This document shows, piece after piece, positions 25,546 to 34,813 of a stretch of 64,000 nucleotides of DNA (positions within the stretch are counted from its first letter, which is position 1; each line of letters starts with the position of its first letter). Below the pieces are notes generated by a model. That model did not search any database. It was not told the DNA's origin and worked only from the letters and a program-made list of their open reading frames with translations. The position numbers were made by a program, and so were the translations under genes. This DNA is from JBBIRG01 sp964410965 (GTDB taxonomy: Bacteria; CLD3; SB21; JBBIRG01), in the NCBI GenBank assembly GCA_964410965.1, contig CAYPIY010000007.1:186001-250000 (forward strand), read 5' to 3'.

Positions 25546-28470
25546 CTACTTCATCAAAGTCATTTTATTGGCTTTTACGAATTTGCTGCCCGCTACGAGG
25601 CGATACATATAAATTCCGGACGGTACGGCTGAGCCCTGGTTGTTCTTTCCGTCCCACATGATTTCCTTGAATCCGGCGTTCTGGTGTTCATTCACCAAGG
25701 TGCGCACTTCCTGACCCAGTGAATTGTAAATTTTCAGACTGACTTTCACATCTTCTTTCAGAGCGTATTTGATAGTCGTCGTCGGATTAAATGGATTGGG
25801 ATAGTTCTGGGAGAGCTCAAAATGTTTAGGATTCTCACTCATACCGGAAACTTTCCGCTCATGATGAAATCCTACAGTTACGGTAAACTGGTCAGTCACA
25901 GAATATTCACCATCATTTGCAGTTACGGTAACCGTTGTGGGACCCCAACCGGCTATATGGGTGATGATCAGCTGAGTTCCCTGCAGTGTGGCGGAAATAA
26001 TATTGCTGTTAACGCTGACCGTATAGGTTAGGGGATCTCCGTTCGCGTCCGAGAATACAGTAGCCAGGTTCGCGGCGACAAAGGGCTCAAAACCCTGCCC
26101 ATGACTATAATCCGGGATCGGACTAGCGACCACCGGCGCGGCATTGATGGCGTAACGGCCAAAACGGGAGGAGGATTTACCGCCGGCTGTTGTAAAACCA
26201 CCTCCAGCGTAAATATGCGTGCTGGTTGTTGCAAGAGCAAATACATTATTTGTTCCTGAGCCAAGATTGCTCCATGTACTTCCATTCCATTTGGCGATTC
26301 CATCGGCATTAATATTTCCACCCGCATCAGAAAAATAACCACCGACATATACATCAATGCCGGACAATGCAATTGAGTGAACTACATTATTTAGGCCTGA
26401 ACCTAAAGCGCTCCATGAAGAACCATTCCATTTAGTAAGATAGTCTGCATTTGCATTTCCACCGGCGTCTGTAAAATAACCTCCTACATATACATTAATT
26501 CCGGATACAGCAATGGCCTTAACTTCATTGTTTAGTGCTGTCCCCAAAGCGGCCCATGAAGAACCATTCCAATAAGCAATCCTGTCTGCATTAACATTTC
26601 CACCGGCGTCTGTAAAGGTGCCGCCTACAAATACATCACTTACTCCGGATACAGCTATGGCATTAACATAACCGTTTAATCCTGTTCCCAAAGCGCTCCA
26701 TGTTGAACCATTCCATTTAGCAATACGGTCGGCATTTACGTTTCCACCGACGTCTGTAAATTCACCACCTACATACACATCGCTACCGGAAATCGCTATG
26801 GCACGTACAGTATTGTTTAATACTGTTCCGCTTAATGGATACCATGAAGAGCCAGACCATTTCGCAATACGGTCCGCATATACGTTTCCGCTGGCGTCTA
26901 AAAATGCACCACCAGCATACACCCAGCCATTAGACACTGCTATAGAAAACACAGGACCATTTAAACCGGTATGCAAATTGCTCCAATAAGTGCCATTCCA
27001 TTTGGCTATATTTGAAGTAATTACATTTCCAGCTCGTGTAAAACTTCCTCCAACATAAACATCACTGCCGGATACAACAATGGTATAAACGGTTCCATTC
27101 ATTCCCAATCCGCTCTGCCAAGGAGTCTGATTCACTGCTACATTACCATAGAGGGATTTAGAATATAAACTGATTGTATTAATTGTATTAAAATTACCAC
27201 CATAATAAAGGGCGCCTCCATGATGCATTTCATTAACTGTCCCATTAAAGCTCAAGCCTGCAGACCAATTTGTATTCCAAGTTGCAGAATTAGAAACTGA
27301 AATTCCTCCTGCATTATTAAACGCTCCTGCGACTAAGATACCATTAGCTATTACTATATCATTAACTATGCCCGGCTCCGTTCCGTTCATAATCCCGCTT
27401 CCAAAAGCGTACCATGTGCTGTTACCGGTATTGAATCTTGCGATGCTGTTCGCCGCAGTCAGTCCGGCATTGGTGAATTGTCCTCCGACATAGATATCTG
27501 AGCCGGAGACCATAATAGCGTTCACACGCGGATTAGGTCCTCCGGTAATTCCATTATTATTTCCATATCCTAAAGAAGTCCAGCTTGTGCCGTTCCACTT
27601 GGCTATACCTTTGACCGGTGTAGTTGATTCAAGAGGAGTATTGTCGGCTTCTGTAAAATAACCGCCGGCATAGATTTCACTTCCATTCGCCACTAATACA
27701 TTTACAGGCGCGTTGAAACCTTTTCGTAACGCGGACCAGGTTGTTCCGTTCCATTTTGCTACATAATTAGAGTAAACATCATCACCAACGGTGGCGTTTT
27801 TAGCGTAAATGAAATTTCCACCGACATATAAAGAGCCTGAATTATCAACGGTCAAAGCAGTGACATTTTCATCTACACCCCGTCCCAATGCTTCCCAGGC
27901 TGAGCCGTTCCATTTCGCGATATGCAAGCAGTTACCATTGCCGCTGATATTATGAAATGCACCGCCAACATAGACAGAACCATTATAGTATAATATCTCT
28001 TCAACATAATTATCAAAAACGGCATTACCTAAATTACTCCATGTTTTACTATTGTAATTCCATACTGCGAAATACTTTAAAGCGGTATTTCCATTGATGG
28101 ATGTGAAAGCGCCGCCTACATAAAGATTACCCGCTGCGTCCGAACCGAGCGCTTTAACTTCACCGTTAATTCCAGCTGGTTCTCCAAACTGGTCATCCCA
28201 GTCTTCATTGCCTTCAGTAAACGGACTTCCGCCGCCGCCCGTGGGAACGAATACCGGTTCACCTTTTTCATTGGTCGTCATGGCATACCCGGCCGGGTCA
28301 AAGCTTCCGCTTACGCCGGACTTGGTGTTGATCGTGCCGTCATTATTGAGCACCGTGCCCAGCGATTGCAGATCGTTTTTGTTTTCCAGCCGCTGTCCGT
28401 ACACGTTCATGCCGGTCATCAGACTTAAGATGACCGCGGCCATCAGCATTTGTTTCGTAACTCGTTTCAT
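25546..28470 (-). CDS. Exported type IX cargo protein of 47-residue repeats, 974 aa
   Basis: A signal peptide (about 1-25) is followed by some 14 repeats of about 47 residues. Each has the form A-LG-GLNN-V-AIAVSG-DVYVGG-FTDAGGN-NAD-IAKWNGS-WS, which would fold as beta-propeller blades. A cadherin-like Ig domain follows (about 775-875, FSDANGDPLTYTVSV...TVTANDGEYSVTDQFTV). The type IX sorting tail ends the protein (YPNPFNPTTTIKY, GQEVRTLVN, SGIYMYRL). The repeat DNA is also similar (period 141-144 bp), so expansion is recent. The ligand is unknown. It should be exposed on or released from the cell surface. Confidence 0.9.
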   Translation of the reverse strand: MKRVTKQMLMAAVILSLMTGMNVYGQRLENKNDLQSLGTVLNNDGTINTKSGVSGSFDPAGYAMTTNEKGEPVFVPTGGGGSPFTEGNEDWDDQFGEPAGINGEVKALGSDAAGNLYVGGAFTSINGNTALKYFAVWNYNSKTWSNLGNAVFDNYVEEILYYNGSVYVGGAFHNISGNGNCLHIAKWNGSAWEALGRGVDENVTALTVDNSGSLYVGGNFIYAKNATVGDDVYSNYVAKWNGTTWSALRKGFNAPVNVLVANGSEIYAGGYFTEADNTPLESTTPVKGIAKWNGTSWTSLGYGNNNGITGGPNPRVNAIMVSGSDIYVGGQFTNAGLTAANSIARFNTGNSTWYAFGSGIMNGTEPGIVNDIVIANGILVAGAFNNAGGISVSNSATWNTNWSAGLSFNGTVNEMHHGGALYYGGNFNTINTISLYSKSLYGNVAVNQTPWQSGLGMNGTVYTIVVSGSDVYVGGSFTRAGNVITSNIAKWNGTYWSNLHTGLNGPVFSIAVSNGWVYAGGAFLDASGNVYADRIAKWSGSSWYPLSGTVLNNTVRAIAISGSDVYVGGEFTDVGGNVNADRIAKWNGSTWSALGTGLNGYVNAIAVSGVSDVFVGGTFTDAGGNVNADRIAYWNGSSWAALGTALNNEVKAIAVSGINVYVGGYFTDAGGNANADYLTKWNGSSWSALGSGLNNVVHSIALSGIDVYVGGYFSDAGGNINADGIAKWNGSTWSNLGSGTNNVFALATTSTHIYAGGGFTTAGGKSSSRFGRYAINAAPVVASPIPDYSHGQGFEPFVAANLATVFSDANGDPLTYTVSVNSNIISATLQGTQLIITHIAGWGPTTVTVTANDGEYSVTDQFTVTVGFHHERKVSGMSENPKHFELSQNYPNPFNPTTTIKYALKEDVKVSLKIYNSLGQEVRTLVNEHQNAGFKEIMWDGKNNQGSAVPSGIYMYRLVAGSKFVKANKMTLMK
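26220..27050 (-). repeat. DNA-level tandem repeats, period about 141-144 bp
   Basis: Successive copies are visible from words such as ACCGGCGTCT at 26461 and 26602 and ACCGACGTCT at 26746, that is every 141-144 bp or 47-48 codons. The most alike copies lie in this stretch; repeats further upstream in the gene are more diverged. Confidence 0.75.
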
Positions 28471-28531
28471 TTGGTTTCTCCTTTTTGTTTGTTAATTAAA
28501 AAAGTTACTTTCAAAATCTGATTAACTGTAT

Positions 28532-28548
28532 GACAAATGCCGTGCCAA
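28532..28548 (-). promoter_or_regulatory. Candidate sigma54 promoter for the 974-aa cargo gene
   Basis: Minus-strand TTGGCACG (28548-28541), 4 bases, then TTGTC (28536-28532). The -24 element is a perfect match to the sigma54 consensus; the -12 element has TTGT instead of TTGC. It lies about 60 bp upstream of the start codon. No sigma54 activator gene is nearby. Confidence 0.35.
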
Positions 28549-28599
28549 TTTATAATATATTATAAAACAATGATTTGATATTTTGTGATTTTGAATATG

Positions 28600-28651
28600 G
28601 ATCAAAATATTGATCTTTTGGTGGTCAAGAGGGTCAAAAATTTGATCTTTT
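28600..28651. promoter_or_regulatory. Possible operator cluster (GATCAA palindrome plus repeat)
   Basis: GATCAA-AATA-TTGATC is a perfect inverted repeat at 28600-28615. Its right half with four more bases (TTGATCTTTT, 28610-28619) recurs at 28642-28651, a 32-bp shift or about three DNA turns. It lies 130-180 bp upstream of the cargo gene and its sigma54-like site, where an activator would bind. No experimental basis. Confidence 0.35.
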
Positions 28652-28942
28652 TTTACTTTTTGCCACGAAGTCACCAAGGCACGAAGGAATTAATAAAACA
28701 AGCCGCTGTCATTGATTGCGACGAGTTGTCGCTTTTCAAAACGAGAACACGTTACCGCAATCCAAAAAGGAATAAACAAATAAAACGATTGTTGCATGAT
28801 TCTTGGGGCAGTCGAGCCCTACCATTGAAAGAAGATACCGCCCCTTCTACTGACCGTCGTTCGTACCGACAGGGAGTCAATAAATCAATGAAGTTGTTAG
28901 AGAAGTACGATTAGATGGATGATAAAAAATAAAACGGCGAAA

Positions 28943-29293
28943 TTACCGGCGGATTCTTAAATGGTTTGTGTCAATGATGACCAATGAACCCCTTAGATCA
29001 CTCAACGATTTTGATTTCAGAAAAGAGATAAGCATGGTATGCACTTTTTCCATATTACCCGGAGTGATACGCAATACAACGACGCCGTTAAAACGGGACG
29101 GCGGATACAAAAGGATATTTGAGAAATCAAGGTCATTGGTAATGAATACAAGATCATGGTTAAAAGCGTATGAGATTATTTCGGGATCGTCCGCGGTACT
29201 GAATCCAATCTCGCCGACCGTGACGACGCCGAAATTTAGCCGTAACAAGTCGATTGTTTTACGCCAGACGCATTGATCAATTAGCAATTTCAT
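28943..29293 (-). CDS. DUF5615 PIN-like protein (probable toxin)
   Basis: A 116-residue protein with the DUF5615/Mut7-C-like PIN pattern: MKLLIDQCVWRK (first Asp), IGFSTADDPEIISYA (DDxxI), and VFITNDLDFSNIL (NDxDF), with the last acidic residue in a IIDTNHLRIR strand. PIN-like proteins are often RNases. The gene follows the DUF433 gene by 9 bp, the standard order for this toxin-antitoxin-like module. The acidic residues look intact, so activity is plausible but not shown. Confidence 0.88.
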   Translation of the reverse strand: MKLLIDQCVWRKTIDLLRLNFGVVTVGEIGFSTADDPEIISYAFNHDLVFITNDLDFSNILLYPPSRFNGVVVLRITPGNMEKVHTMLISFLKSKSLSDLRGSLVIIDTNHLRIRR

Positions 29294-29302
29294 AAGAATA
29301 TC

Positions 29303-29545
29303 TTAATGAACGAATTCCTCAAAAAGGTGAACTTCCTCATTCTTAACCAGTTGATTGGCGTACCCGATACAGGCTTGTACGGCGTCGATGGACAGTTCAG
29401 GATAATATTCTTTTGAGATAATACTTTCCGGCTTGATACCCGCGGCAAGAAGATCGAGCACCATGTAAACGGGAATCCTTGTTCCTTTGATACACGGTTT
29501 TCCGTTCATCACCGCCGGATTAACAGATATAAATTGATCGGCCAT
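29303..29545 (-). CDS. DUF433 protein (probable antitoxin)
   Basis: An 80-residue DUF433 protein: ISVNPAVMNGKPCIKGTRIPVYMVLDLLAAG, then SKEYYPELSIDAVQACIGYA, which is a winged-helix-like DNA-binding fold. The start at 29545 is preferred to 29566 because AAAGGA sits 7 bp before it and would lie inside the longer frame. It likely neutralises the PIN-like protein and represses the pair's own promoter. The module diverges from the TPR-CHAT genes across 163 bp. Confidence 0.9.
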   Translation of the reverse strand: MADQFISVNPAVMNGKPCIKGTRIPVYMVLDLLAAGIKPESIISKEYYPELSIDAVQACIGYANQLVKNEEVHLFEEFVH

Positions 29546-29569
29546 ATCAATTCCTTTCATGAACAAACT

Positions 29570-29599
29570 AATTTACGGGATATCAACGGTCAATGTCAA
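29570..29599 (-). promoter_or_regulatory. Candidate promoter for the DUF433/DUF5615 module
   Basis: Minus-strand TTGACA (29599-29594) followed after 18 bp by TAAATT (29575-29570). The -35 is consensus; the -10 matches four of six. Confidence 0.35.
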
Positions 29600-29708
29600 A
29601 TAAATAATTTCATAGTCTTTTCTGGCGTTTCAATTCAAAACTAAGTACATTTTTATACCGCAATATATTTTGCACTGATTATACAGTAAATTCTTTAAGG
29701 ACCAAACC

Positions 29709-32700
29709 GTGAAACATATTTTTATCTTCAGTGTTTTATTTTTTTCCATATCCGCTTCCCTGATCGCACAAAATCAAACCGACACCACATTAGCCAATAA
29801 ATATTTCGCGAAGGGCGAAACGTATCAAAAGTCCGCTAAGCCGGACAGCGCGATTATTTGTTATGAAAAAGCGGGAACGATCTTCAAAGCCGCCGGTTCA
29901 TGGGAACCGTATATTCAATGCCTGTACAAATCCGGTGGAATCCACCGGAATCTGAAACGCTATTCCGAAGCGAAGAATCAACTGAATGAAGCGATCGCGT
30001 CAGGTGAAAAACATCTCGGGGCGGATCATCCTTTAGTCGCGGCGGCGTATAACGGACTCGGTGGAGTGTATTATTTTACCGGTGACTATGAAAAAGCGGT
30101 AGACTATTGCTCCAAAGCCTTAGCGATCCGCGTCAAATCCCTCGGACCCGATCATCCCGACGCCGCGTTGTCGCATAATAGCCTCGCCGGAATCTACAAC
30201 GCGATGAGTGATTATGACAGCACGATCAGCCATTATCAGAAAGCGCTAAGCATCCTGATTAAAAATTACGGAACCGAACGAAAGGATGTGGCCGACGCGT
30301 ATACCAACCTGGCTTTATTCTACACGAATTATGACGAATATGACCCGGCGCTCGAAGCATATCAGAACGCTCTGGATATCCGGATCAAAATCTTAGGGCC
30401 CGATCATCCCGATGTTGCCTGGACGTATGCCGCCATCGGAAAATATTATGAGAAAATGTACCGGTTCGACGCGGCCCTGATGTATTATCAGAAAGCGCTC
30501 GACGTCCACATCAAACTCTCCGGCAACGCTCATCCTGAAATCGGCATGAATTATGAACGGATTGGCGAAATTTATTATTTCCGCAAACAGGATTATGATA
30601 AAGCGGTCGTGAATTATCAGAAGGCGCTGGACGTGTGGATCCGCGTGCTGAATCCCGCTCATCCGAAAATCGCCGCGGCGTATGAAAGTATCGGAAATGT
30701 TTATACCTCGAAAGGTGATTACCAAAGCGCCTTACGTTTTTTCCTGATGTTACTCGATTGCCGTCTTAAATCGCCAAACCCAAAACCTGACGATCTGATC
30801 GACGCGCATAACAAAATCGCCGAGATGTATTTTTATATGAGCGATTATAAAAGCGCGGTAACTCATTACCTGAACATTCTCGATATCCGCATCAAAATCC
30901 TGAGCCCGAAACACGCCGATCTGGCCGATTCGTATAATAAAATCGCCGATATGTATTTTTATGATAACGATTATGATAACGCTTTACTGTACTACCGGAA
31001 GTTGTTTGTTATTGCTGAGAATCCCAATTACAACAACATCGCGAAAGTGTACCGTTACAAAGGCGAAGCGTTACGGAGAACCGCGAAGTATGACAGCGCA
31101 ACATTCTATCTGAATAAAGCCGCGGAACTTTACGGTTCAGGTCAACAATGGAACGATTACATTGAATGCGTGATCCGGTTAGATTCCGTTTCTGTTGAAT
31201 CCGGAAAGAAGAAAAGTTCAGCCCTGACGATATCGTTCGGGAAGAACGATCCCAGAGCCACCTCATCATATTTCAGTATCGGAAAAGTTTTTGAGGAAAG
31301 GGAAAATCATGATCAGGCGCTGGCCTGTTATCAGCAGTCACTCGGTATATTATTGAAGAAAGCCAATCCCCTTCATCCGGACGCGCTGAAGAATTTTCAG
31401 CATATCGGGAATATATACGCCGCGAAAGGCATGGACGATAAAGCGCTGGAGTATTATCTGAAAGCTCTGACGGGATTATTAAAATCAAAGCATTCTGAAA
31501 CTGAGTTTGCCGATACCTTATATACCCGATTGGCGCATGTTTTTATCCGCAAAGGCGACGCGTATAAAAGAAAATCGGACTTTGACAGTTCGTCATTTTT
31601 TTACGCTAAAGCCGGCGATATTTATAAACAGCGGAAAGCATGGCAGGATTTTGTCGGATGCTTAAATCTGATAGAAAAGAATCTTTCCCATTCAAAACAT
31701 AAACCTGATTCAACGCATTACCTCAGACTCAGGACCTTTGATACGGACGATTCGGTTACGGCTGTATCGTACAATGGTATCGGAACAGCATTCTATTATA
31801 ACGGTTCGTATGACAACTCGCTTCACTTCTTACAAAAAGCGCTCGGTCTGCGGAATAAATTGTCCGGTGCGGATCATCCGGAAACCGCGTGGCTGTATTT
31901 TAAAATCGGCAACGCTTGTCTTGAGAAGGGCGATTATGACAAAGCGATTGAGTGTTACCGGATATCGCATGACGTCCGGATGAAATCGGAACCGCTAGAA
32001 AATACCGGCGGATCGTCATCGTTCAGGCATATGGGCGATGTTTATCAGTCCCGGGCTGATTATGACAGCGCATTGACGGCTCGCATGAACATGCTGGACA
32101 TCCATATCAAATCTCTTGGCGCCGGTCATCCGGACCTTGCGGTTTATTATGAGCAGATTGGCGCGATGGTCGAATCGAAAGGGGATTATGACAAAGCGCT
32201 GAACTATTACCTGCAGTCACTTGAACTCATCAAAAAATCTGATGGTGATGCAAGTATTGACGCCGCTAAATTATATAATCACTGCGGGATCATTTACAAT
32301 AAGAAAGGGGAGTATGATAAAGCGCTGGACGCTCACCGGAAAGCGCTAGCGATTCGTCTTAAAATCTTGGGCACGAATAATTCTTCCGTCGCGCAGTCGT
32401 ATAATAACATGGGACTCGTATTCTCGAATCAGGGCGATGTTGACAAGGCGCTGGACTATTATCTGAAGCCGCTGGAGACCTCGCAGGAATCACATCAGAA
32501 AGCGACGTCGTATTATAACATCGCCCGTATGCACGCCGTGAAAGGGAATGCTGACAGGGCGCTGGAGTATCATTTAAAATCCCTCGCGATATCGATGGGC
32601 ACTCTGGAACCTTATCATCCTTATATCGCCAATTCATTTAACAGCGTCGGCAGTCTCATTGCGGGGAAAAGAAATTTTGATAAGGCATACATGCTTTTCA

Positions 32701-34778
32701 ACAAATCGCTGGGCATTTTAATCCGTTCGCTGGGCAACGACGATCCTGAAGTCGCGATTGCGAATTTTACATTAGGTAACGCGTACAAAGCGCAAAGTGA
32801 TTATTCTAAAGCTCTGGGTCATTATCAGCGATCCTTAGACATAAGACTGAAAACTTTAGGGTCTGTAAATCCCGATGTCGCTTTGACCTATCACCATATC
32901 GGCGAGGTGTATCTGCAGGAACATAACTATGATCAGGCTTTGATGTATTTTCAAAAAGCGCTTTCAGCGGCCGTAAAGAGCTACAAAGATTCTTCGTTTG
33001 TCCATAATCCCGATCTGAGTCAGCCCATTCTTTCCGAACCAGTATTGCTCGCTATACTCAAAAGCAAAAGTGTCTGCCTGATGGAATATTACCGTCAAAC
33101 CCATGATCTCAAAGATTTGGACGCTGCGGTTAAAACTTCAGAATTGGCCGTTCAGCTCATTGATAAGATTCGTTCCGGTTATCAGTCCGAATCCTCCAAA
33201 TTATTTCTCGGTGAAAAGTCCTATGAAATATTCGAAACCGGCGTCCGAAGCGCTTCGATGATGTATCAAATCACGAATGATATTAAATATAAAAAACTCT
33301 CCTTTTGGTTTGCTGAAAAGAGCAAAGCCGGCGTGCTGCTGGAATCCTTGAACGATACGAAAGCGAAAAGTTACGCGGGGATTCCCGACAGCGTTTTAAA
33401 TATTGAAAAATCCCTGCGCAACGAACTCATTGCGTATGATAAACAACTTACCGAAGAATTGGGCAAAGGAAAGGACACCGATCAGATCATTCTCAACACA
33501 TTTCAGAATAAAGTTTTCGAACTTAAACAGAAATATGAAGATCATGTTAAACTGTTGGAACAAAATTATCCGTCCTACTTCTCGCTCAAATATCTAAGCA
33601 AAATATCATCCGTTGACGATATTCAAAAGAATCTGCCGGATAAATCAACCGCCATGATCGAGTATTTTCTGACCCAAGACAGTCTTTATATCTATTCAAT
33701 CACTAAAAAACAGTTTGACGTTACTATTGTACCCAAAGATTCTCTGTTCGATTCCAAAGTCAAATTGATGCGAAGTCTTTTGTCCAAAGGTAGATCATCC
33801 GACTGGAGGATATATGGTGAAATATCGAATGAATTATATAATCTTCTTATAAGACCTCTACCGTTATCATCAAACGTTAATCAACTGGTCATCGTCCCGG
33901 ACGGCATATTAAATATGATACCTTTTGAATCATTGGTCAACGAACCCATTAAAGATAAAGAACGCGGTTATGAGAATCTGAAATATCTGATTCAAAAGTA
34001 CTCGATCAGTTATTCCTATTCCGCGACGTTGTATGATGAAAGTATGCTCAAAGCCGCCAGTAAAGCGAAGAATGAATACGTCGGATTCGCGCCGGTGTTT
34101 TCCAAAGAATCGAATGCCGGGTCGATTACTAAAAGTCACGCGATCTTTTTATCGGATTCAGCCGGAGCGCAGCGGGGATTGGTTGACCGGAATAGTATTG
34201 TTGCTATTCCGGGGACCAAAGACGAAATCCTGAGCGTCTATGACGGATATGATAAAAAAGAAAAAAAGGCGACGGTCTATACCTACCTGCAGGCGAATGA
34301 GGATAATCTGAAGAAGGAGAAATTATCCGATTATAAGTACATTCATTTCGCGACGCACGGATTTGTCAATGAAGACCAGCCGTCGCTGTCTGGAATCATA
34401 CTCGCGCAGGATACGTCCATCACGGAAGATGGCGTGCTTTATGCCGGGGAAGTATACGGGTTATCACTTGACGCGGAATCGGTGATCCTGAGCGCCTGTG
34501 AAACCGGTCTGGGCAAGCAGGTTCGTGGAGAGGGCATCATCGGGCTTACGCGCGGATTCATATACGCCGGAGCGCGCAGCGTGGTCGTATCCTTATGGCA
34601 GGTCGCTGATGAGTCAACGTCGAAACTCATGCAGGATATGTTCAAACGATTATCGGAGGATAAAAATAGTAACGATCACCGCGCAAAACTGTTACGTGAG
34701 ACAAAATTGAAAATGTTTAAAAACAAACCATACGCCGCTCCGTTTTACTGGAGTCCGTTTGTTTTGATAGGAAAATGA
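29709..34778 (+). CDS. Exported TPR-CHAT protein, 1689 aa (caspase-like)
   Basis: A signal peptide (about 1-21, SISASLIAQ) is followed by about 25-30 tetratricopeptide repeats to residue 1150, many of the 42-residue kinesin-light-chain type (A-SYNNMGLVF-NQGDVDKALDYYLKALEI-KILGPDHP). A helical linker follows, then a C-terminal CHAT domain (about 1330-1688). CHAT is a caspase-clan protease fold; both dyad residues are present, His1550 in HFATHGF and Cys1597 in LSACETG, followed by GEGIIGLTRGFIYAGARSVVVSLWQVAD. GTG start with AAGGA 7 bp upstream. The signal peptide puts the protease in the periplasm, not with cytoplasmic CHAT effectors. It has no type IX tail. A paralogue follows directly. Confidence 0.92.
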   Translation: MKHIFIFSVLFFSISASLIAQNQTDTTLANKYFAKGETYQKSAKPDSAIICYEKAGTIFKAAGSWEPYIQCLYKSGGIHRNLKRYSEAKNQLNEAIASGEKHLGADHPLVAAAYNGLGGVYYFTGDYEKAVDYCSKALAIRVKSLGPDHPDAALSHNSLAGIYNAMSDYDSTISHYQKALSILIKNYGTERKDVADAYTNLALFYTNYDEYDPALEAYQNALDIRIKILGPDHPDVAWTYAAIGKYYEKMYRFDAALMYYQKALDVHIKLSGNAHPEIGMNYERIGEIYYFRKQDYDKAVVNYQKALDVWIRVLNPAHPKIAAAYESIGNVYTSKGDYQSALRFFLMLLDCRLKSPNPKPDDLIDAHNKIAEMYFYMSDYKSAVTHYLNILDIRIKILSPKHADLADSYNKIADMYFYDNDYDNALLYYRKLFVIAENPNYNNIAKVYRYKGEALRRTAKYDSATFYLNKAAELYGSGQQWNDYIECVIRLDSVSVESGKKKSSALTISFGKNDPRATSSYFSIGKVFEERENHDQALACYQQSLGILLKKANPLHPDALKNFQHIGNIYAAKGMDDKALEYYLKALTGLLKSKHSETEFADTLYTRLAHVFIRKGDAYKRKSDFDSSSFFYAKAGDIYKQRKAWQDFVGCLNLIEKNLSHSKHKPDSTHYLRLRTFDTDDSVTAVSYNGIGTAFYYNGSYDNSLHFLQKALGLRNKLSGADHPETAWLYFKIGNACLEKGDYDKAIECYRISHDVRMKSEPLENTGGSSSFRHMGDVYQSRADYDSALTARMNMLDIHIKSLGAGHPDLAVYYEQIGAMVESKGDYDKALNYYLQSLELIKKSDGDASIDAAKLYNHCGIIYNKKGEYDKALDAHRKALAIRLKILGTNNSSVAQSYNNMGLVFSNQGDVDKALDYYLKPLETSQESHQKATSYYNIARMHAVKGNADRALEYHLKSLAISMGTLEPYHPYIANSFNSVGSLIAGKRNFDKAYMLFNKSLGILIRSLGNDDPEVAIANFTLGNAYKAQSDYSKALGHYQRSLDIRLKTLGSVNPDVALTYHHIGEVYLQEHNYDQALMYFQKALSAAVKSYKDSSFVHNPDLSQPILSEPVLLAILKSKSVCLMEYYRQTHDLKDLDAAVKTSELAVQLIDKIRSGYQSESSKLFLGEKSYEIFETGVRSASMMYQITNDIKYKKLSFWFAEKSKAGVLLESLNDTKAKSYAGIPDSVLNIEKSLRNELIAYDKQLTEELGKGKDTDQIILNTFQNKVFELKQKYEDHVKLLEQNYPSYFSLKYLSKISSVDDIQKNLPDKSTAMIEYFLTQDSLYIYSITKKQFDVTIVPKDSLFDSKVKLMRSLLSKGRSSDWRIYGEISNELYNLLIRPLPLSSNVNQLVIVPDGILNMIPFESLVNEPIKDKERGYENLKYLIQKYSISYSYSATLYDESMLKAASKAKNEYVGFAPVFSKESNAGSITKSHAIFLSDSAGAQRGLVDRNSIVAIPGTKDEILSVYDGYDKKEKKATVYTYLQANEDNLKKEKLSDYKYIHFATHGFVNEDQPSLSGIILAQDTSITEDGVLYAGEVYGLSLDAESVILSACETGLGKQVRGEGIIGLTRGFIYAGARSVVVSLWQVADESTSKLMQDMFKRLSEDKNSNDHRAKLLRETKLKMFKNKPYAAPFYWSPFVLIGK

Positions 34779-34813
34779 TGGCCATTTACAACCTTTTTGA
34801 AAGGATATTTGTT

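Larger units (their letters stand above)
28471..28942. other. A/T-rich intergenic region, 472 bp
   Basis: It contains a sigma54-like site (28532-28548), a GATCAA/TTGATC palindrome cluster (28600-28651) and a short element at 28662-28687. The last resembles the CACGAAG/CACCAAGG sequences scattered between genes in many environmental bacteria. A 109-codon plus-strand frame (28585-28914) starts inside the palindromes, has no good ribosome site and no recognisable product; I treat it as non-coding. Confidence 0.6.

Noticed and set aside
28585..28914. Plus-strand 109-codon frame in the A/T-rich gap
   Set aside because: It begins inside the palindromic cluster, runs through a dispersed intergenic sequence, has no ribosome site and no recognisable family.
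29709..33000. Regularly spaced repeats in the TPR gene as a CRISPR array
   Set aside because: The repeats are degenerate at DNA level, in frame at about 126 bp, and encode tetratricopeptide helices.
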